Below, piece after piece: positions 26,932-35,368 of a DNA stretch of 64,000 nt; positions within the stretch are counted from its first letter, which is position 1; each line of letters starts with the position of its first letter. Below the pieces are notes generated by a model. The model was not told where the DNA came from, searched no databases, and saw nothing but the letters and a program-made list of their open reading frames with translations. The stretch covers positions 95,956 through 159,955 of the forward strand of contig NZ_JAKVIO010000004.1 in NCBI RefSeq assembly GCF_022601895.1, given 5' to 3'. A program made the translations under genes and the position numbers. This DNA is from Sphingomonas sp. LaA6.9 (GTDB taxonomy: Bacteria; Pseudomonadota; Alphaproteobacteria; Sphingomonadales; Sphingomonadaceae).

Positions 26932-27387
26932 ATGCGCTATTTCCTCGACACCGAATTCAACGGCTTTGGCGGCGCGCTGATCAGCATCGCGCTGGTGCCC
27001 GAATTCGGCGACCATGAATTCTACGCCGCACTGCCGCTGCCCGACACCATCGAGCCATGGGTCGAACGTCATGTGGTGCCCTATCTCCATATGGTGCCGC
27101 AGGGGCTCGATCTGCGTCTCGACGCGGTGACCGCCGCGCACGAAATTGCCGCCTATCTTGCCGCCGATCCCGATCCCGAGATCGTCGCCGACTGGCCCGA
27201 GGACATCGCGCTGTTCTGCAAGCTGCTGATGATCGGGCCGGGCGATATCGTCGACATCAGCGGCCTGCGCTTCGAACTTTTGCGCAATCCCGGGTTCAGC
27301 ACCGCGCGCAACAGCAAGGTGCCGCACAATGCGCTCCATGACGCGCGCGCGCTGCGCGCCTTCGTGATCGGGGAGGGGCTTGCATGA
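26932..27387 (+). CDS. DEDD-type 3'-5' exoribonuclease-like protein
   Basis: A 151-residue protein. MRYFLDTEFNGFGGALISIALV places Asp and Glu of the DEDD exonuclease motif I at the N-terminus, IVADWPEDIALF is consistent with motif II, and VPHNALHDARALRAFV near the C-terminus is motif III with His and Asp. It resembles the Rv2179c-like 3'-5' exoribonuclease family. It would trim RNA using two metal ions. Its stop overlaps the start of the Gre-type gene by 4 bases, which suggests coordinated production with a transcription factor. Confidence 0.8.
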   Translation: MRYFLDTEFNGFGGALISIALVPEFGDHEFYAALPLPDTIEPWVERHVVPYLHMVPQGLDLRLDAVTAAHEIAAYLAADPDPEIVADWPEDIALFCKLLMIGPGDIVDISGLRFELLRNPGFSTARNSKVPHNALHDARALRAFVIGEGLA

Positions 27388-27854
27388 GCGTCGCCTTTCG
27401 CCGCGATGTCGACGAGGAGCATCTCGAGCCCCGGCCCGAACTGCCCATCCCGCCTGGCCCCAATCTCGTCACGCCGCGCGGGCTGGCGCTGATCGAGGCG
27501 CGTGTCGGCGCGCTCGAATCCACGCTCGCCGGCACCACTGTCGAGGAGGAAATCAAGGCGATCGAGCGCGACCTGCGCTACTGGCGCGCGCGCCGCGCGA
27601 CCGCGCAGGTCATGCCCGCCTTTGCGGGGGACACGATCCGCTTCGGCGCGCGCGTGAAATACGCCGACGATTCGGGCACGGAGCACAATGTCGACATCGT
27701 CGGGGCCGACGAAGCCGACCCCGCGCATGGTCGCATCGCTTTCACGGCACCGCTGGCGCGCGCGCTGATCGGCGCGGGCGAGGGCGATCTGGTCGACTTT
27801 GGCGGCAAGGCCGAGGCGCTCGAAATCCTTGCGGTGATCCCGATCCCGGATTGA
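27384..27854 (+). CDS. GreA/GreB-family transcription elongation factor-like protein
   Basis: 156 residues. A predicted N-terminal coiled coil (about residues 30-78: TPRGLALIEARVGALESTL, EEEIKAIERDLRYWRARRA) is followed by an FKBP-like Gre C-terminal domain (DTIRFGARVKYADDSGTEHNVDIVGADEADP...ARALIGAGEGDLVDF). Gre factors enter the RNA polymerase secondary channel and stimulate cleavage of backtracked RNA. The usual acidic pair at the coiled-coil tip is not obvious, so it may be a channel-binding relative rather than a cleavage factor. Overlaps the exoribonuclease gene. Confidence 0.82.
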   Translation: MSVAFRRDVDEEHLEPRPELPIPPGPNLVTPRGLALIEARVGALESTLAGTTVEEEIKAIERDLRYWRARRATAQVMPAFAGDTIRFGARVKYADDSGTEHNVDIVGADEADPAHGRIAFTAPLARALIGAGEGDLVDFGGKAEALEILAVIPIPD

Positions 27855-27876
27855 GCGCCCCGGAAACGATCGGGTC

Positions 27877-27990
27877 TAGAGCATCGTGCGCTTAATTTGA
27901 CGCGCTACAGAGTACCCCGGCGAAGGCCGGGGCCAGGAGTCACGGGCACTGAGACCGACTACCCTGGACCCCGGCCTTCGCCGGGGTACT
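27877..27990. repeat. Sphingomonad palindromic repeat, perfect copy
   Basis: Two 22-base arms, 27911-27932 and 27969-27990, are exact reverse complements (core CCCCGGCGAAGGCCGGGG). A flanking TAGAGCATCGTGCG at 27877-27890 recurs exactly at 52976-52989. It lies between the convergent Gre-type gene and pepN and may act as a transcription stop. Confidence 0.88.
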
Positions 27991-28022
27991 CCGTCTTTGA
28001 TTCCGAATTCATGCACGCCGCT

Positions 28023-30617
28023 CTAGGCGAGGCTCTTCGACGCCTGCTCGAACACGTCCCGCGAGAGCTCCGGCGTATCGACGATGCGCTGGAGCTGCGC
28101 GCGCATCCGTGCCGCGCGTTCCTCGCCGAAACGACGCCAGCGCCCGAGCGGCGGCACCAGCTTGGCCGCGGTCTGCGGATTGAGCTTGTCGAGTGCGATG
28201 ATCGTGTCCGCCAGATACGCATAGCCGCGCCCGTCGGCGGCGTGGAAGGCACGCTGGTTGACGGTGAAGGCGCCGGCGAGCGCGCGGACGCGATTGGGGT
28301 TGGCGAGCGTGAAATCGGCGTGCTTCGACAGCGCGATCACCTGATCGACCGTGTCGTCGCGCGTGGATAGCGCCTGGGTGGTGAACCATTTGTCGAGTAC
28401 CAGCGCATTGTCGCGATAGCGCATGTAGAACCCCTCGATCGCTTTGGCGCGCAACGTCGAATCGCCGTTCGCGAGCGTGGTGAACGCCCCTTGCCGATCG
28501 GTCATGTTGTCCGCCCCCTCGAACTGCGCGAATGCCAGATCGCCGGCATCGCCCGCACCGCTGGCGGCGATATAGCCGAGTGCGACCGAGCGGAGACGGC
28601 GCGCGCCCTTGGCTTCGGGCGAATATTCGAAGCGGTTGGCCTGCGTCGCGGCATAGGCTGCGCGCCACTCCTTTTCGAGCGCGACGCCCAGTTCGCTGCG
28701 CAGCGCTTCGCGGGCGCGGTGGATCGCCTCGGGATCGACGACCAGCATGTGATCGCCAATGAAGCTTTCGGATGGCAGCAGCACTGCCTCGGCAACGAAA
28801 GCCTTGTCGAGCGAAGGATCGGTGAGCGTGTTGCGGACCGCCGCTATCACGGGAGCGTGGTCGGCCGCGCTGCCCGCGACCGCCGCGACGAGCGTGTCGA
28901 GCATGAGCTGCTGCATCGCCTCGTAGCGCGCAAAGGGATCATCATCATGCGCCGACAGAAAGGCGAGATCGGCGGGCGTGCGATTGGTCTCGACAATGAC
29001 GGGCGCGGAGAAGCCGCGGTTGATCGACAGCACGGGGCGTTCGGCGATGCCCTCGAACGTGACGACCTGTTCCGCGGTGTCGAGCAGGATCAGTCGTTCC
29101 CCTCCCAAGGGGCCGGTGCTCTTCTCGCCGAACAGCCGGATCCGCAAGGGCACGACCATGGGCAGCTTGTCGATCTGGCCCGGCGTTGGCGGCACGCTCT
29201 GCTCGAGGAGCAGGCGCGCGGTTGTGCCGTTGTGGCTGAGCGTTGCCCTGACGCGCGGCGTGCCGGCCTGTTCGTACCAGCGACGGAACTGCGCGAGGTC
29301 GATCTCCCCGCCATCCTCCATCGCGGTCACGAAGTCCTCGCAGGTCGCGGCCTCGCCGTCATGGCGCTCGAAATAGAGATCGGCACCCTTGCGGAAGCGC
29401 TCGGCGCCCAGCATCACCGCCATCATCCGGATGAGTTCGGCGCCCTTGTTGTAGACCGTCGCGGTATAGAAATTCGAGATTTCCATATAGGAATCGGGGC
29501 GTACGGGATGCGCGAGCGGCCCCGCATCCTCGGGAAACTGCGCGGCGCGCAGCACGCGCACATCCTCGATCCGCTTGACCGCGGCCGAGCCCTGATCGGC
29601 GGTGAAGCTCTGGTCGCGGAAGACGGTGAAGCCTTCCTTCAGGCTCAGCTGGAACCAGTCGCGGCAGGTGACGCGGTTGCCCGACCAGTTGTGGAAATAT
29701 TCGTGCGCGACGACGCCCGCGATCGCGTCATAATCGGCGTCGGTCGCGGTGTCCGGGTCGGCCAGGATGTATCGCGAGTTGAAGATGTTGAGGCCCTTGT
29801 TCTCCATCGCGCCGAAGTTGAAATCGGCGACGGCGACGATGTTGAACACGTCGAGGTCGTACTCGCGGCCATAGGCCTTTTCGTCCCAGGCCATGGAGAG
29901 CTTGAGCGCGGTCATCGCGTGATCGGTCTTGGGCAGATCGGCCTTGCGCACCCAGATGCCCAGATCGACCTTGCGGCCCGACATCGTCGTGAAGCTGTCG
30001 CGATTGGCGACGAGATCGCCCGCGACCAGTGCGAAGAGATAGCACGGCTTGGGGAAGGGATCTTTCCATTCCGCCCAGTGACGGCCATCGGCAAGATCGC
30101 CGGCGGCAACGGGATCGCCATTGGCGAGCAACACGGGATAGCGCGCCTTGTCGGCCTCCATGCGCACCGAATAGCGCGTGAGCACATCGGGACGATCGGG
30201 AAAGAAGGTGATGCGGCGAAACCCTTCCGCCTCGCACTGCGTGCAGAGCAGCCCGCCCGAGGCATAGAGCCCCATGAGCTGGGTGTTCATTTCGGGCGCG
30301 ATCCGTACCTCGGTCTCCACGAGATGCGCGTCGCCGGGAAGCTCGATGACGAGATCGCCATTTTCGAGCCGCCATTCACTCGCCTCGAGCACCCGGCCGT
30401 CGACCATGACCGACTCAGGGGTGAGACCGTCTCCGTCGAGCGTGAGCGGCCGATTATGTTGGCCATTTCGTCGCACATCGAGGCGCGCGCGCACGCGCGT
30501 CTTCAGGCTGTCGAGCACGAAATCGAGCGCGATTTCGGGGACGAGCCAGTCGGGGGGACGATAGTCCAGACGGCGGACGACCGTGGGGGCGGCGGGGGCG
30601 GTTTGGACGTCAAGCAT
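28023..30617 (-). CDS. pepN: Aminopeptidase N (M1 family)
   Basis: 864 residues. Substrate exopeptidase motif FGAMENKGLN near residue 265, zinc motif VAHEYFHNW with HEXXH near residue 300 and the third zinc ligand in LKEGFTVFRDQ. The C-terminal helical domain (DUF3458 plus PepN C-terminal ARM) includes LSKHADFTLANPNRVRALAGAF. PepN is the main cytoplasmic aminopeptidase. ATG at 30617 is chosen since homology begins MLDVQTAP; the open frame continues upstream over the divergent SDR gene without similarity. Slightly shorter than E. coli PepN (870). Confidence 0.95.
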   Translation of the reverse strand: MLDVQTAPAAPTVVRRLDYRPPDWLVPEIALDFVLDSLKTRVRARLDVRRNGQHNRPLTLDGDGLTPESVMVDGRVLEASEWRLENGDLVIELPGDAHLVETEVRIAPEMNTQLMGLYASGGLLCTQCEAEGFRRITFFPDRPDVLTRYSVRMEADKARYPVLLANGDPVAAGDLADGRHWAEWKDPFPKPCYLFALVAGDLVANRDSFTTMSGRKVDLGIWVRKADLPKTDHAMTALKLSMAWDEKAYGREYDLDVFNIVAVADFNFGAMENKGLNIFNSRYILADPDTATDADYDAIAGVVAHEYFHNWSGNRVTCRDWFQLSLKEGFTVFRDQSFTADQGSAAVKRIEDVRVLRAAQFPEDAGPLAHPVRPDSYMEISNFYTATVYNKGAELIRMMAVMLGAERFRKGADLYFERHDGEAATCEDFVTAMEDGGEIDLAQFRRWYEQAGTPRVRATLSHNGTTARLLLEQSVPPTPGQIDKLPMVVPLRIRLFGEKSTGPLGGERLILLDTAEQVVTFEGIAERPVLSINRGFSAPVIVETNRTPADLAFLSAHDDDPFARYEAMQQLMLDTLVAAVAGSAADHAPVIAAVRNTLTDPSLDKAFVAEAVLLPSESFIGDHMLVVDPEAIHRAREALRSELGVALEKEWRAAYAATQANRFEYSPEAKGARRLRSVALGYIAASGAGDAGDLAFAQFEGADNMTDRQGAFTTLANGDSTLRAKAIEGFYMRYRDNALVLDKWFTTQALSTRDDTVDQVIALSKHADFTLANPNRVRALAGAFTVNQRAFHAADGRGYAYLADTIIALDKLNPQTAAKLVPPLGRWRRFGEERAARMRAQLQRIVDTPELSRDVFEQASKSLA

Positions 30618-30696
30618 GGCAAAAGGCCTTACGCCCGGCGAAAGGTCGGCGCAATGATAGTGGTTGTCCGGTGCGATATGCGGCCTAGATAGCGCG

Positions 30697-31551
30697 ATGT
30701 CTTCGCTCTTCATTTTCGGCATGGGCTATACCGCGACGCGGATCGCGCGGGCGTTCCGCGCGCGCGGCTGGGCTGTCAGCGGCACGCGGCGGACAGCTGA
30801 CGCGGAAACGATCGCCTTTGACGATGAAGAGGGCGTGCACGCGGCGCTGCGCCGGGCGACGCACATCCTGTCGAGCGTCCCGCCCGAAGGCGACGCGGAC
30901 CCCGTGCTCGAGAATTATGGCGAGAGCATCGCCGGGAGCCCGGCGCAGTGGATCGGCTATCTGTCCTCGACCGGGGTCTATGGCGATACGGGCGGCGCCT
31001 GGGTCGATGAAAGCGCGCCCGTCGGACATGGCCGCCGCAGCGCGCGCGCCGCCGCCGATGCGGCCTGGCTCACGCTCAGCCGTGATGTGCGCGTCTTCCG
31101 TCTGCCGGGAATCTACGGGCCTGGGCGCTCCGCGCTCGAGCGCGTGGCCGAGGGCAAGGCGCACCGCATCGATCTGGCAGGCCAGGTCTTCAGCCGTATC
31201 CATGTCGACGACATTGTATCGGGGGTCATAGCCGCGCTCGAAGGCCCTGCGGGGGCCTATAACCTAGCCGATGATCTGCCCGCGCCGCAGAATGCGGTGA
31301 TCGAGCATGCCTGCGCCCTGCTCGGGCTTCCCTGCCCGCCATTATTGCCGGTCGGGCAGGCCGGACTTTCCCCGGCGGCGCGCGCCTTTTACGCCGAGAA
31401 CCGGCGCGTCGCGAACGGCAAGGCCAGGCGGCTGCTCGGCTGGTCGCCGCGCTATCCCGACTATCGCGCGGGGTTGCGCGCCCTCAAGGCAATGACGAGC
31501 CCCACAAGCGCGAGCACGCAGCCCGCTGCGGCGAGCAGCGACCAGCGATAG
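30697..31551 (+). CDS. SDR-type NAD(P)-binding protein (YeeZ-like)
   Basis: 284 residues. The N-terminal glycine-rich loop is LFIFGMGYTATRIARAFRARG (GxGxxA type), then VSGTRR, ILSSVPPEGDADP, YLSSTGVYGDTGGAWVDE with Ser, Tyr of an atypical extended SDR, and FRLPGIYGPGRSALE. It resembles E. coli YeeZ, of unknown role. The end runs 91 bases into the convergent DMT transporter gene, and its last 20 residues (SPTSASTQPAAASSDQR) are low-complexity, suggesting loss of the original stop codon. Confidence 0.82.
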   Translation: MSSLFIFGMGYTATRIARAFRARGWAVSGTRRTADAETIAFDDEEGVHAALRRATHILSSVPPEGDADPVLENYGESIAGSPAQWIGYLSSTGVYGDTGGAWVDESAPVGHGRRSARAAADAAWLTLSRDVRVFRLPGIYGPGRSALERVAEGKAHRIDLAGQVFSRIHVDDIVSGVIAALEGPAGAYNLADDLPAPQNAVIEHACALLGLPCPPLLPVGQAGLSPAARAFYAENRRVANGKARRLLGWSPRYPDYRAGLRALKAMTSPTSASTQPAAASSDQR

Positions 31552-32378
31552 CCCTCGAACAGCGTCGACAGCAGCATCGCGATCACGGGGATGAGCACGC
31601 TCGAATAGGCCGCCTTGGCAGGTCCGATCACGCGGATGACGCCGAAATAGAGCGGAAACGCGACCGCCGAGGCCATCACGCCGAGATAGAGCAGTCCCAC
31701 GAAATATCCCAGGCGCGGCTCGACCACGGGCGGCCCCGCAGTTGCCCAGGCATAGCCCGCATTGACGAGGCCGCCGATCAGCATCGCCCAGGCAAGCATC
31801 GTGCTCATGGGGTAAAGTGCAGAGCGCCTTGTCGCCTGCATCACGTTGGCAACCGAGGCACAGAGCACGGCGAGCAGGGTGATGCCAATGCCGACCAGCG
31901 TGCCCGCCCCAGCCGCATCATCGCGCCGCGCCTCGTGAACGAAGAGGAGCGCAACGCCGGCGATCGCGACCGCCGAACCGGCAAGGAAGCGCCCCGAAAG
32001 CTTTTGCCGCAGGAATATCCTGCCGAATATCGCATTGGGCACGACAAGCAGCGCGAACACCACCGCCACTAGCCCCGAGGTGATGTAGAGTTCGGCGCGG
32101 TAGACGAAGTTGAAGTTGAACACGAATTGCGAGAACGCCAGCCCAAGCGCGAAGACGATGCCGGGTGCGTCGAGCCTCAGACTTTCACGTCGAACGAGCG
32201 CGTGGCCGAGCATGGTGAGACCGGCGATCAGGAAGCGATAGCTGACCGACCAGCTCGGCGGCACGATGCCCAGCTGGTCGCGGATGACCAGCCAGGTCGA
32301 TCCCCAGATCAGCGTGACGATGCAAAAGGGGATGAGGACGCGCGCCGGCGTCGCCTGTCCGGATGGTTCGTCGCTCAT
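31461..32378 (-). CDS. EamA/DMT family transporter
   Basis: 305 residues with ten predicted membrane helices in two EamA repeats; the first ends with LVVPNAIFGRIFLRQKLSGRF and the second with AAYSSVLIPVIAMLLSTLFEGYRW, the family-typical end-of-repeat pattern with a conserved Glu. Members export amino acids and other metabolites. Its ATG overlaps the stop of the threonine aldolase gene upstream on this strand (ATGA), so an amino acid substrate is plausible but unproven. Confidence 0.87.
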   Translation of the reverse strand: MSDEPSGQATPARVLIPFCIVTLIWGSTWLVIRDQLGIVPPSWSVSYRFLIAGLTMLGHALVRRESLRLDAPGIVFALGLAFSQFVFNFNFVYRAELYITSGLVAVVFALLVVPNAIFGRIFLRQKLSGRFLAGSAVAIAGVALLFVHEARRDDAAGAGTLVGIGITLLAVLCASVANVMQATRRSALYPMSTMLAWAMLIGGLVNAGYAWATAGPPVVEPRLGYFVGLLYLGVMASAVAFPLYFGVIRVIGPAKAAYSSVLIPVIAMLLSTLFEGYRWSLLAAAGCVLALVGLVIALRARNPAR

Positions 32379-33376
32379 AACGCCGCGATGGCATCGGCCA
32401 GCGGCCGGATCGCCTCGACATCCTGATTCCAGCTCGTCACCAGCCGCACCTCGCCCGGCGCCCAGTCATAGAAGTCGAAGCCGAGCGCGCGCAGCGACGC
32501 CGCCTGCCCGGCATCGACGCGCAGGAAGACCTCATTGGCTTCGACGGGATGGACAAGGCGGTTCCCGGCAGCCTCGGCAAGGAGCCTGGCGCCCGCATTG
32601 GCGGCGCGTGCATTGGCGAGCCAGACATCGTCATCGAGCATCGCGAGAATCTGCGCCGCCAGATAACGCCCTTTGGACAGCAGGTGCCCCGCGCGCTTGC
32701 GGCGATAGAGCGAGGCTTCGGCGAGATCGGGCTTGAAGAAGATGAGCGCTTCCGCTCCCATCCCGCCATTCTTGGTAAAGCCGAAACTGAGAATATCGAC
32801 ACCGGCGCGCCAGGTGACATCGGCGGGGCTGCAGCCGAGATGCGCGACCGCATTGGCGAAGCGCGCGCCGTCCATATGGAAGCCCAGATCGCGGTCGCGA
32901 CAGATCGCGCCCAGCGCCGCCACCTGTTCGGGCGTGTAGACCTCGCCATATTCGGTGGCGTTGGTGATCGACACCGCATGCGGCTGGACCCAGTGGACGC
33001 CGCGGTTCACCGCATCGAGCGCTGCGGTCACCTGCCCGGGCGACAGCTTCGCGCCTTCGCCCTCGACCAGCATGAGCTTTGCGCCATGCGTGTAGAATTC
33101 TGGGGCACCGCATTCGTCGTTCTGGATATGCGCCTGACGGTGGCAGACGACCCCGCCGTGCGGCGGGCAGAGCGCAGCAAGCGCCAGCGAATTGGCTGCC
33201 GTCCCGGTCGCCACCCATAATGCGCGAACCTCGGTCTCGAAGAGATCCGAGAAGCGCGCATCGAGCGACCGGCTCCACGCGTCGCCGTCATAGGCGGTGT
33301 CGAGCTGGTTGGCGGCGACGAGCGCGTCGAGGACGCTCTGACAGGCGGGGGCGGCGTTGTCCGAAAAGAAGCGCAT
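32375..33376 (-). CDS. ltaE: Low-specificity threonine aldolase
   Basis: 333 residues. MRFFSDNAAPACQSVLDALV, GTAANSLALAAL, HIQNDECGAPEF, HMDGARFANAVAHLG and the Schiff-base lysine region ILSFGFTKNGGMGAEAL (near residue 195) define the beta-eliminating lyase/threonine aldolase family. It cleaves threonine and allo-threonine to glycine and acetaldehyde. ATG at 33376. Coupled to the DMT transporter by a 4-base overlap. Confidence 0.9.
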   Translation of the reverse strand: MRFFSDNAAPACQSVLDALVAANQLDTAYDGDAWSRSLDARFSDLFETEVRALWVATGTAANSLALAALCPPHGGVVCHRQAHIQNDECGAPEFYTHGAKLMLVEGEGAKLSPGQVTAALDAVNRGVHWVQPHAVSITNATEYGEVYTPEQVAALGAICRDRDLGFHMDGARFANAVAHLGCSPADVTWRAGVDILSFGFTKNGGMGAEALIFFKPDLAEASLYRRKRAGHLLSKGRYLAAQILAMLDDDVWLANARAANAGARLLAEAAGNRLVHPVEANEVFLRVDAGQAASLRALGFDFYDWAPGEVRLVTSWNQDVEAIRPLADAIAAL

Positions 33377-33439
33377 TTCAGTGCAATGCGCATGCCGCAT
33401 GCATCCGTCAACGGCCAAGCCGCTCCCGCCTGTCAGTGC

Positions 33440-33592
33440 TCAGCGCCTGTGGATCAGCGTCCTGGCGCGCCCTTCGACGGGGCGCGGCTTGTCGCGCCCC
33501 CAGAAGCCATCGCCCCATAGCGCACGCGCAGCGCTTTGCAGCGACAATGGATAATCGTCCAGCGCGTGCCGGACCGTCGAGCGTGTTTCCAT
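33440..33592 (-). CDS. Conserved-looking small protein, 50 aa
   Basis: An open frame of 50 codons starts at ATG 33592-33590 with AGGAG 8 bases upstream, one of the best ribosome binding sites in the window, and ends TGA at 33442-33440. The product begins METRSTVRHALDDYPLSLQ and continues SAARALWGDGFWGRDKPRP, ending in a basic tail. Tryptophans and glycines around WGDGFWG look constrained. No known domain. It lies upstream of the threonine aldolase gene on the same strand, 63 bases away. Confidence 0.6.
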   Translation of the reverse strand: METRSTVRHALDDYPLSLQSAARALWGDGFWGRDKPRPVEGRARTLIHRR

Positions 33593-33653
33593 GATGATGC
33601 TCCTGCCGCGATCGCGCGGCCCAGAGTTGCAGAAATGTATACCGGTGCCGCGC

Positions 33654-33728
33654 TCAGGCGGCGCGGCTACACATCATGCAAAGCCGCAGTGCGGATCGTG
33701 TCGGGTGATTGTTGTTCGTCATCGCCAT
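33654..33728 (-). CDS. Possible 24-aa small ORF
   Basis: ATG at 33728 preceded by AAAGGAAGGACACG (strong ribosome binding site) encodes MAMTNNNHPTRSALRLCMMC then SRAA and stops at TGA 33656-33654. It could be a leader for the 50-aa gene 61 bases downstream, a small protein, or chance. The rest of the 33729-34053 spacer holds no gene that I can see; it is AT-richer than the surroundings and holds AATACC/GGTATT arms at 33996-34015. Confidence 0.3.
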   Translation of the reverse strand: MAMTNNNHPTRSALRLCMMCSRAA

Positions 33729-34053
33729 CGTGTCCTTCCTTTCGGGTCCACGGGGCTGGCCTTCACGCCGAGCAGCCATCGTGCGCTTTAGCTTTGGTGA
33801 CGCGGGGCAAGCTGACCATCAAAATCCGCGGATCCGGAAAAAAGCGGTTCGGCCGGATCACCGAGGCTCTTTTATCTACACATTTGATAGATATTATCCA
33901 GCAACAGAAATTTGCGCATGGCCAAGCCGCGCTTAACCGCCCGCCCGCCACGCCGTTAAGGTGAATAAACTACGAATTTCGAGGCTTATCGCTTGAATAC
34001 CGTGTTTGGGGTATTATTCCTGCTCGAACACGATTGTGAAATGGAGGTCTCCC

Positions 34054-34461
34054 ATGGATCATTCGCCCGACGCGGATCGGCAAGACGATCCGGCGGCAGC
34101 GAAGGGTCAGGTTCGAGAGGCGCGTACGGGTCGTCTTTTCGTCGGTCAGCTGGCGCTGGAGGACGGACGCGTCATCAAGGTCCGCATCCGCAATCTCTCC
34201 GAAGGTGGCTTCGGAGGGCGCAGTGACATGCCACTGCAGCCCGGGCAGCGCGGCCATATGCTGCTCGCAGGCGTGGGGCTGGTGACGGGCCAGGTGGTGT
34301 GGACCAACGAGCATCTCTTTGGACTGCAGTTCGATGCCAAGATCGACCCGGCGCTGGTACGCCTGTCACCCGCGACCACGGCGCCCGCGGCGGAATATGT
34401 CGTGCCGCCGCAATTTCGCCCGACCACCGATCACAAGCGGCCGGGCTTTCGCGTCCGCTAG
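34054..34461 (+). CDS. PilZ domain protein
   Basis: 135 residues. EARTGRLFVGQLALEDGRVIKVRIRNLSEGGFGGRSD contains a PilZ-like (R/K)xxxR-free N-terminus and the NLSEGG(F/M) motif (usually D/NxSxxG), then LVTGQVVWTNEHLFGLQFD as closing strands. PilZ domains bind cyclic di-GMP, but the RxxxR arginines are not clearly present, so ligand binding is uncertain. AATGGAGGTCTCCC before ATG is a strong ribosome binding site. Overlaps mmsB end by 4 bases. Confidence 0.78.
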   Translation: MDHSPDADRQDDPAAAKGQVREARTGRLFVGQLALEDGRVIKVRIRNLSEGGFGGRSDMPLQPGQRGHMLLAGVGLVTGQVVWTNEHLFGLQFDAKIDPALVRLSPATTAPAAEYVVPPQFRPTTDHKRPGFRVR

Positions 34462-35342
34462 ATCTTGCCGCCCAGCATCTTGATAATGCCCGAGAAATCG
34501 AGCCCGCCCTGCCCCGCATCGGCGAATTGCTGGTAGAGTTCGGCGGCCTTTGCGCCCATCGGCACATCGGCGGCGACGCCGCTGGCGGCTTCCATCGCAA
34601 GGCGCAAATCCTTGAGCATCAGCGCGGTCGCAAAGCCGCCCTGATAGTCGCGATCGGCCGGCGTCACCGGACCGACGCCCGGGACGGGGCAGTAGCTCGT
34701 CATCGACCAGCACTGTCCCGATGCCTTTGACGCGATATCGAAAAAGGTCTGCGGGTCGAGCCCCAGCTTCTGCGCGAGCAGGAAGGTCTCGCAGGTCGCG
34801 ACCATCGACGCGCCCAGCAGCATGTTGTTGCAGATCTTGGCAGCCTGCCCCGCCCCGCTGGCGCCCGCGTGGATCACCGCCTTGCCCATCGCGGACAGGA
34901 TCGGCTCGGCACGCTCAAAGGCCGCGTGCGATCCGCCGACCATGAAGGTCAGCGTGCCCTCATTGGCCGCGGCAATGCCGCCCGAGACGGGTGCATCGAC
35001 GGTGACAAAACCCTTGGCTGCAGCGGCTTCAGCAACGCGCTTTGCGGTCGCGACATCGATCGTCGAACAGTCGAGCAGGAGCGTGCCCGGCTGGGCATTG
35101 CCGAAGAGCGAGTCGGCATAAACCTGCTCGACATGCTTGCCCGCGGGCAGCATCGTCACGACCGCTTCGGCACCGTCAGCAGCCGCCGCCGCGCTTGCCA
35201 CGGTCAGGCAGCCCGCCTGCTTCGCACGCTCGACCGCGTCCTCGGACAGATCGAAGGCGTGGACGTCATGCCCCGTTTTCGCAAGATTTGCGGCCATGCC
35301 GCCGCCCATATTGCCGAGCCCGATGAAACCGATGCGTGCCAT
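34458..35342 (-). CDS. mmsB: 3-hydroxyisobutyrate dehydrogenase
   Basis: 294 residues. N-terminal Rossmann GFIGLGNMGGGMAANLAKTGHDV, substrate-site DAPVSGGIAAANEGTLTFMVGG, and GASGAGQAAKICNNMLLG with the catalytic Lys near residue 170. Oxidises 3-hydroxyisobutyrate to methylmalonate semialdehyde with NAD, the step before MmsA in valine breakdown. Last gene of a five-gene minus-strand set: mmsA, acyl-CoA dehydrogenase, hydrolase, hydratase, mmsB. Confidence 0.93.
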   Translation of the reverse strand: MARIGFIGLGNMGGGMAANLAKTGHDVHAFDLSEDAVERAKQAGCLTVASAAAAADGAEAVVTMLPAGKHVEQVYADSLFGNAQPGTLLLDCSTIDVATAKRVAEAAAAKGFVTVDAPVSGGIAAANEGTLTFMVGGSHAAFERAEPILSAMGKAVIHAGASGAGQAAKICNNMLLGASMVATCETFLLAQKLGLDPQTFFDIASKASGQCWSMTSYCPVPGVGPVTPADRDYQGGFATALMLKDLRLAMEAASGVAADVPMGAKAAELYQQFADAGQGGLDFSGIIKMLGGKI

Positions 35343-35368
35343 GTCCAGATCCTATCCCGAATAACGCC

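Noticed and set aside
28491..30692. Plus-strand 733-codon open frame opposite pepN
   Set aside because: Shadow of the conserved pepN frame; composition is that of reversed codons.
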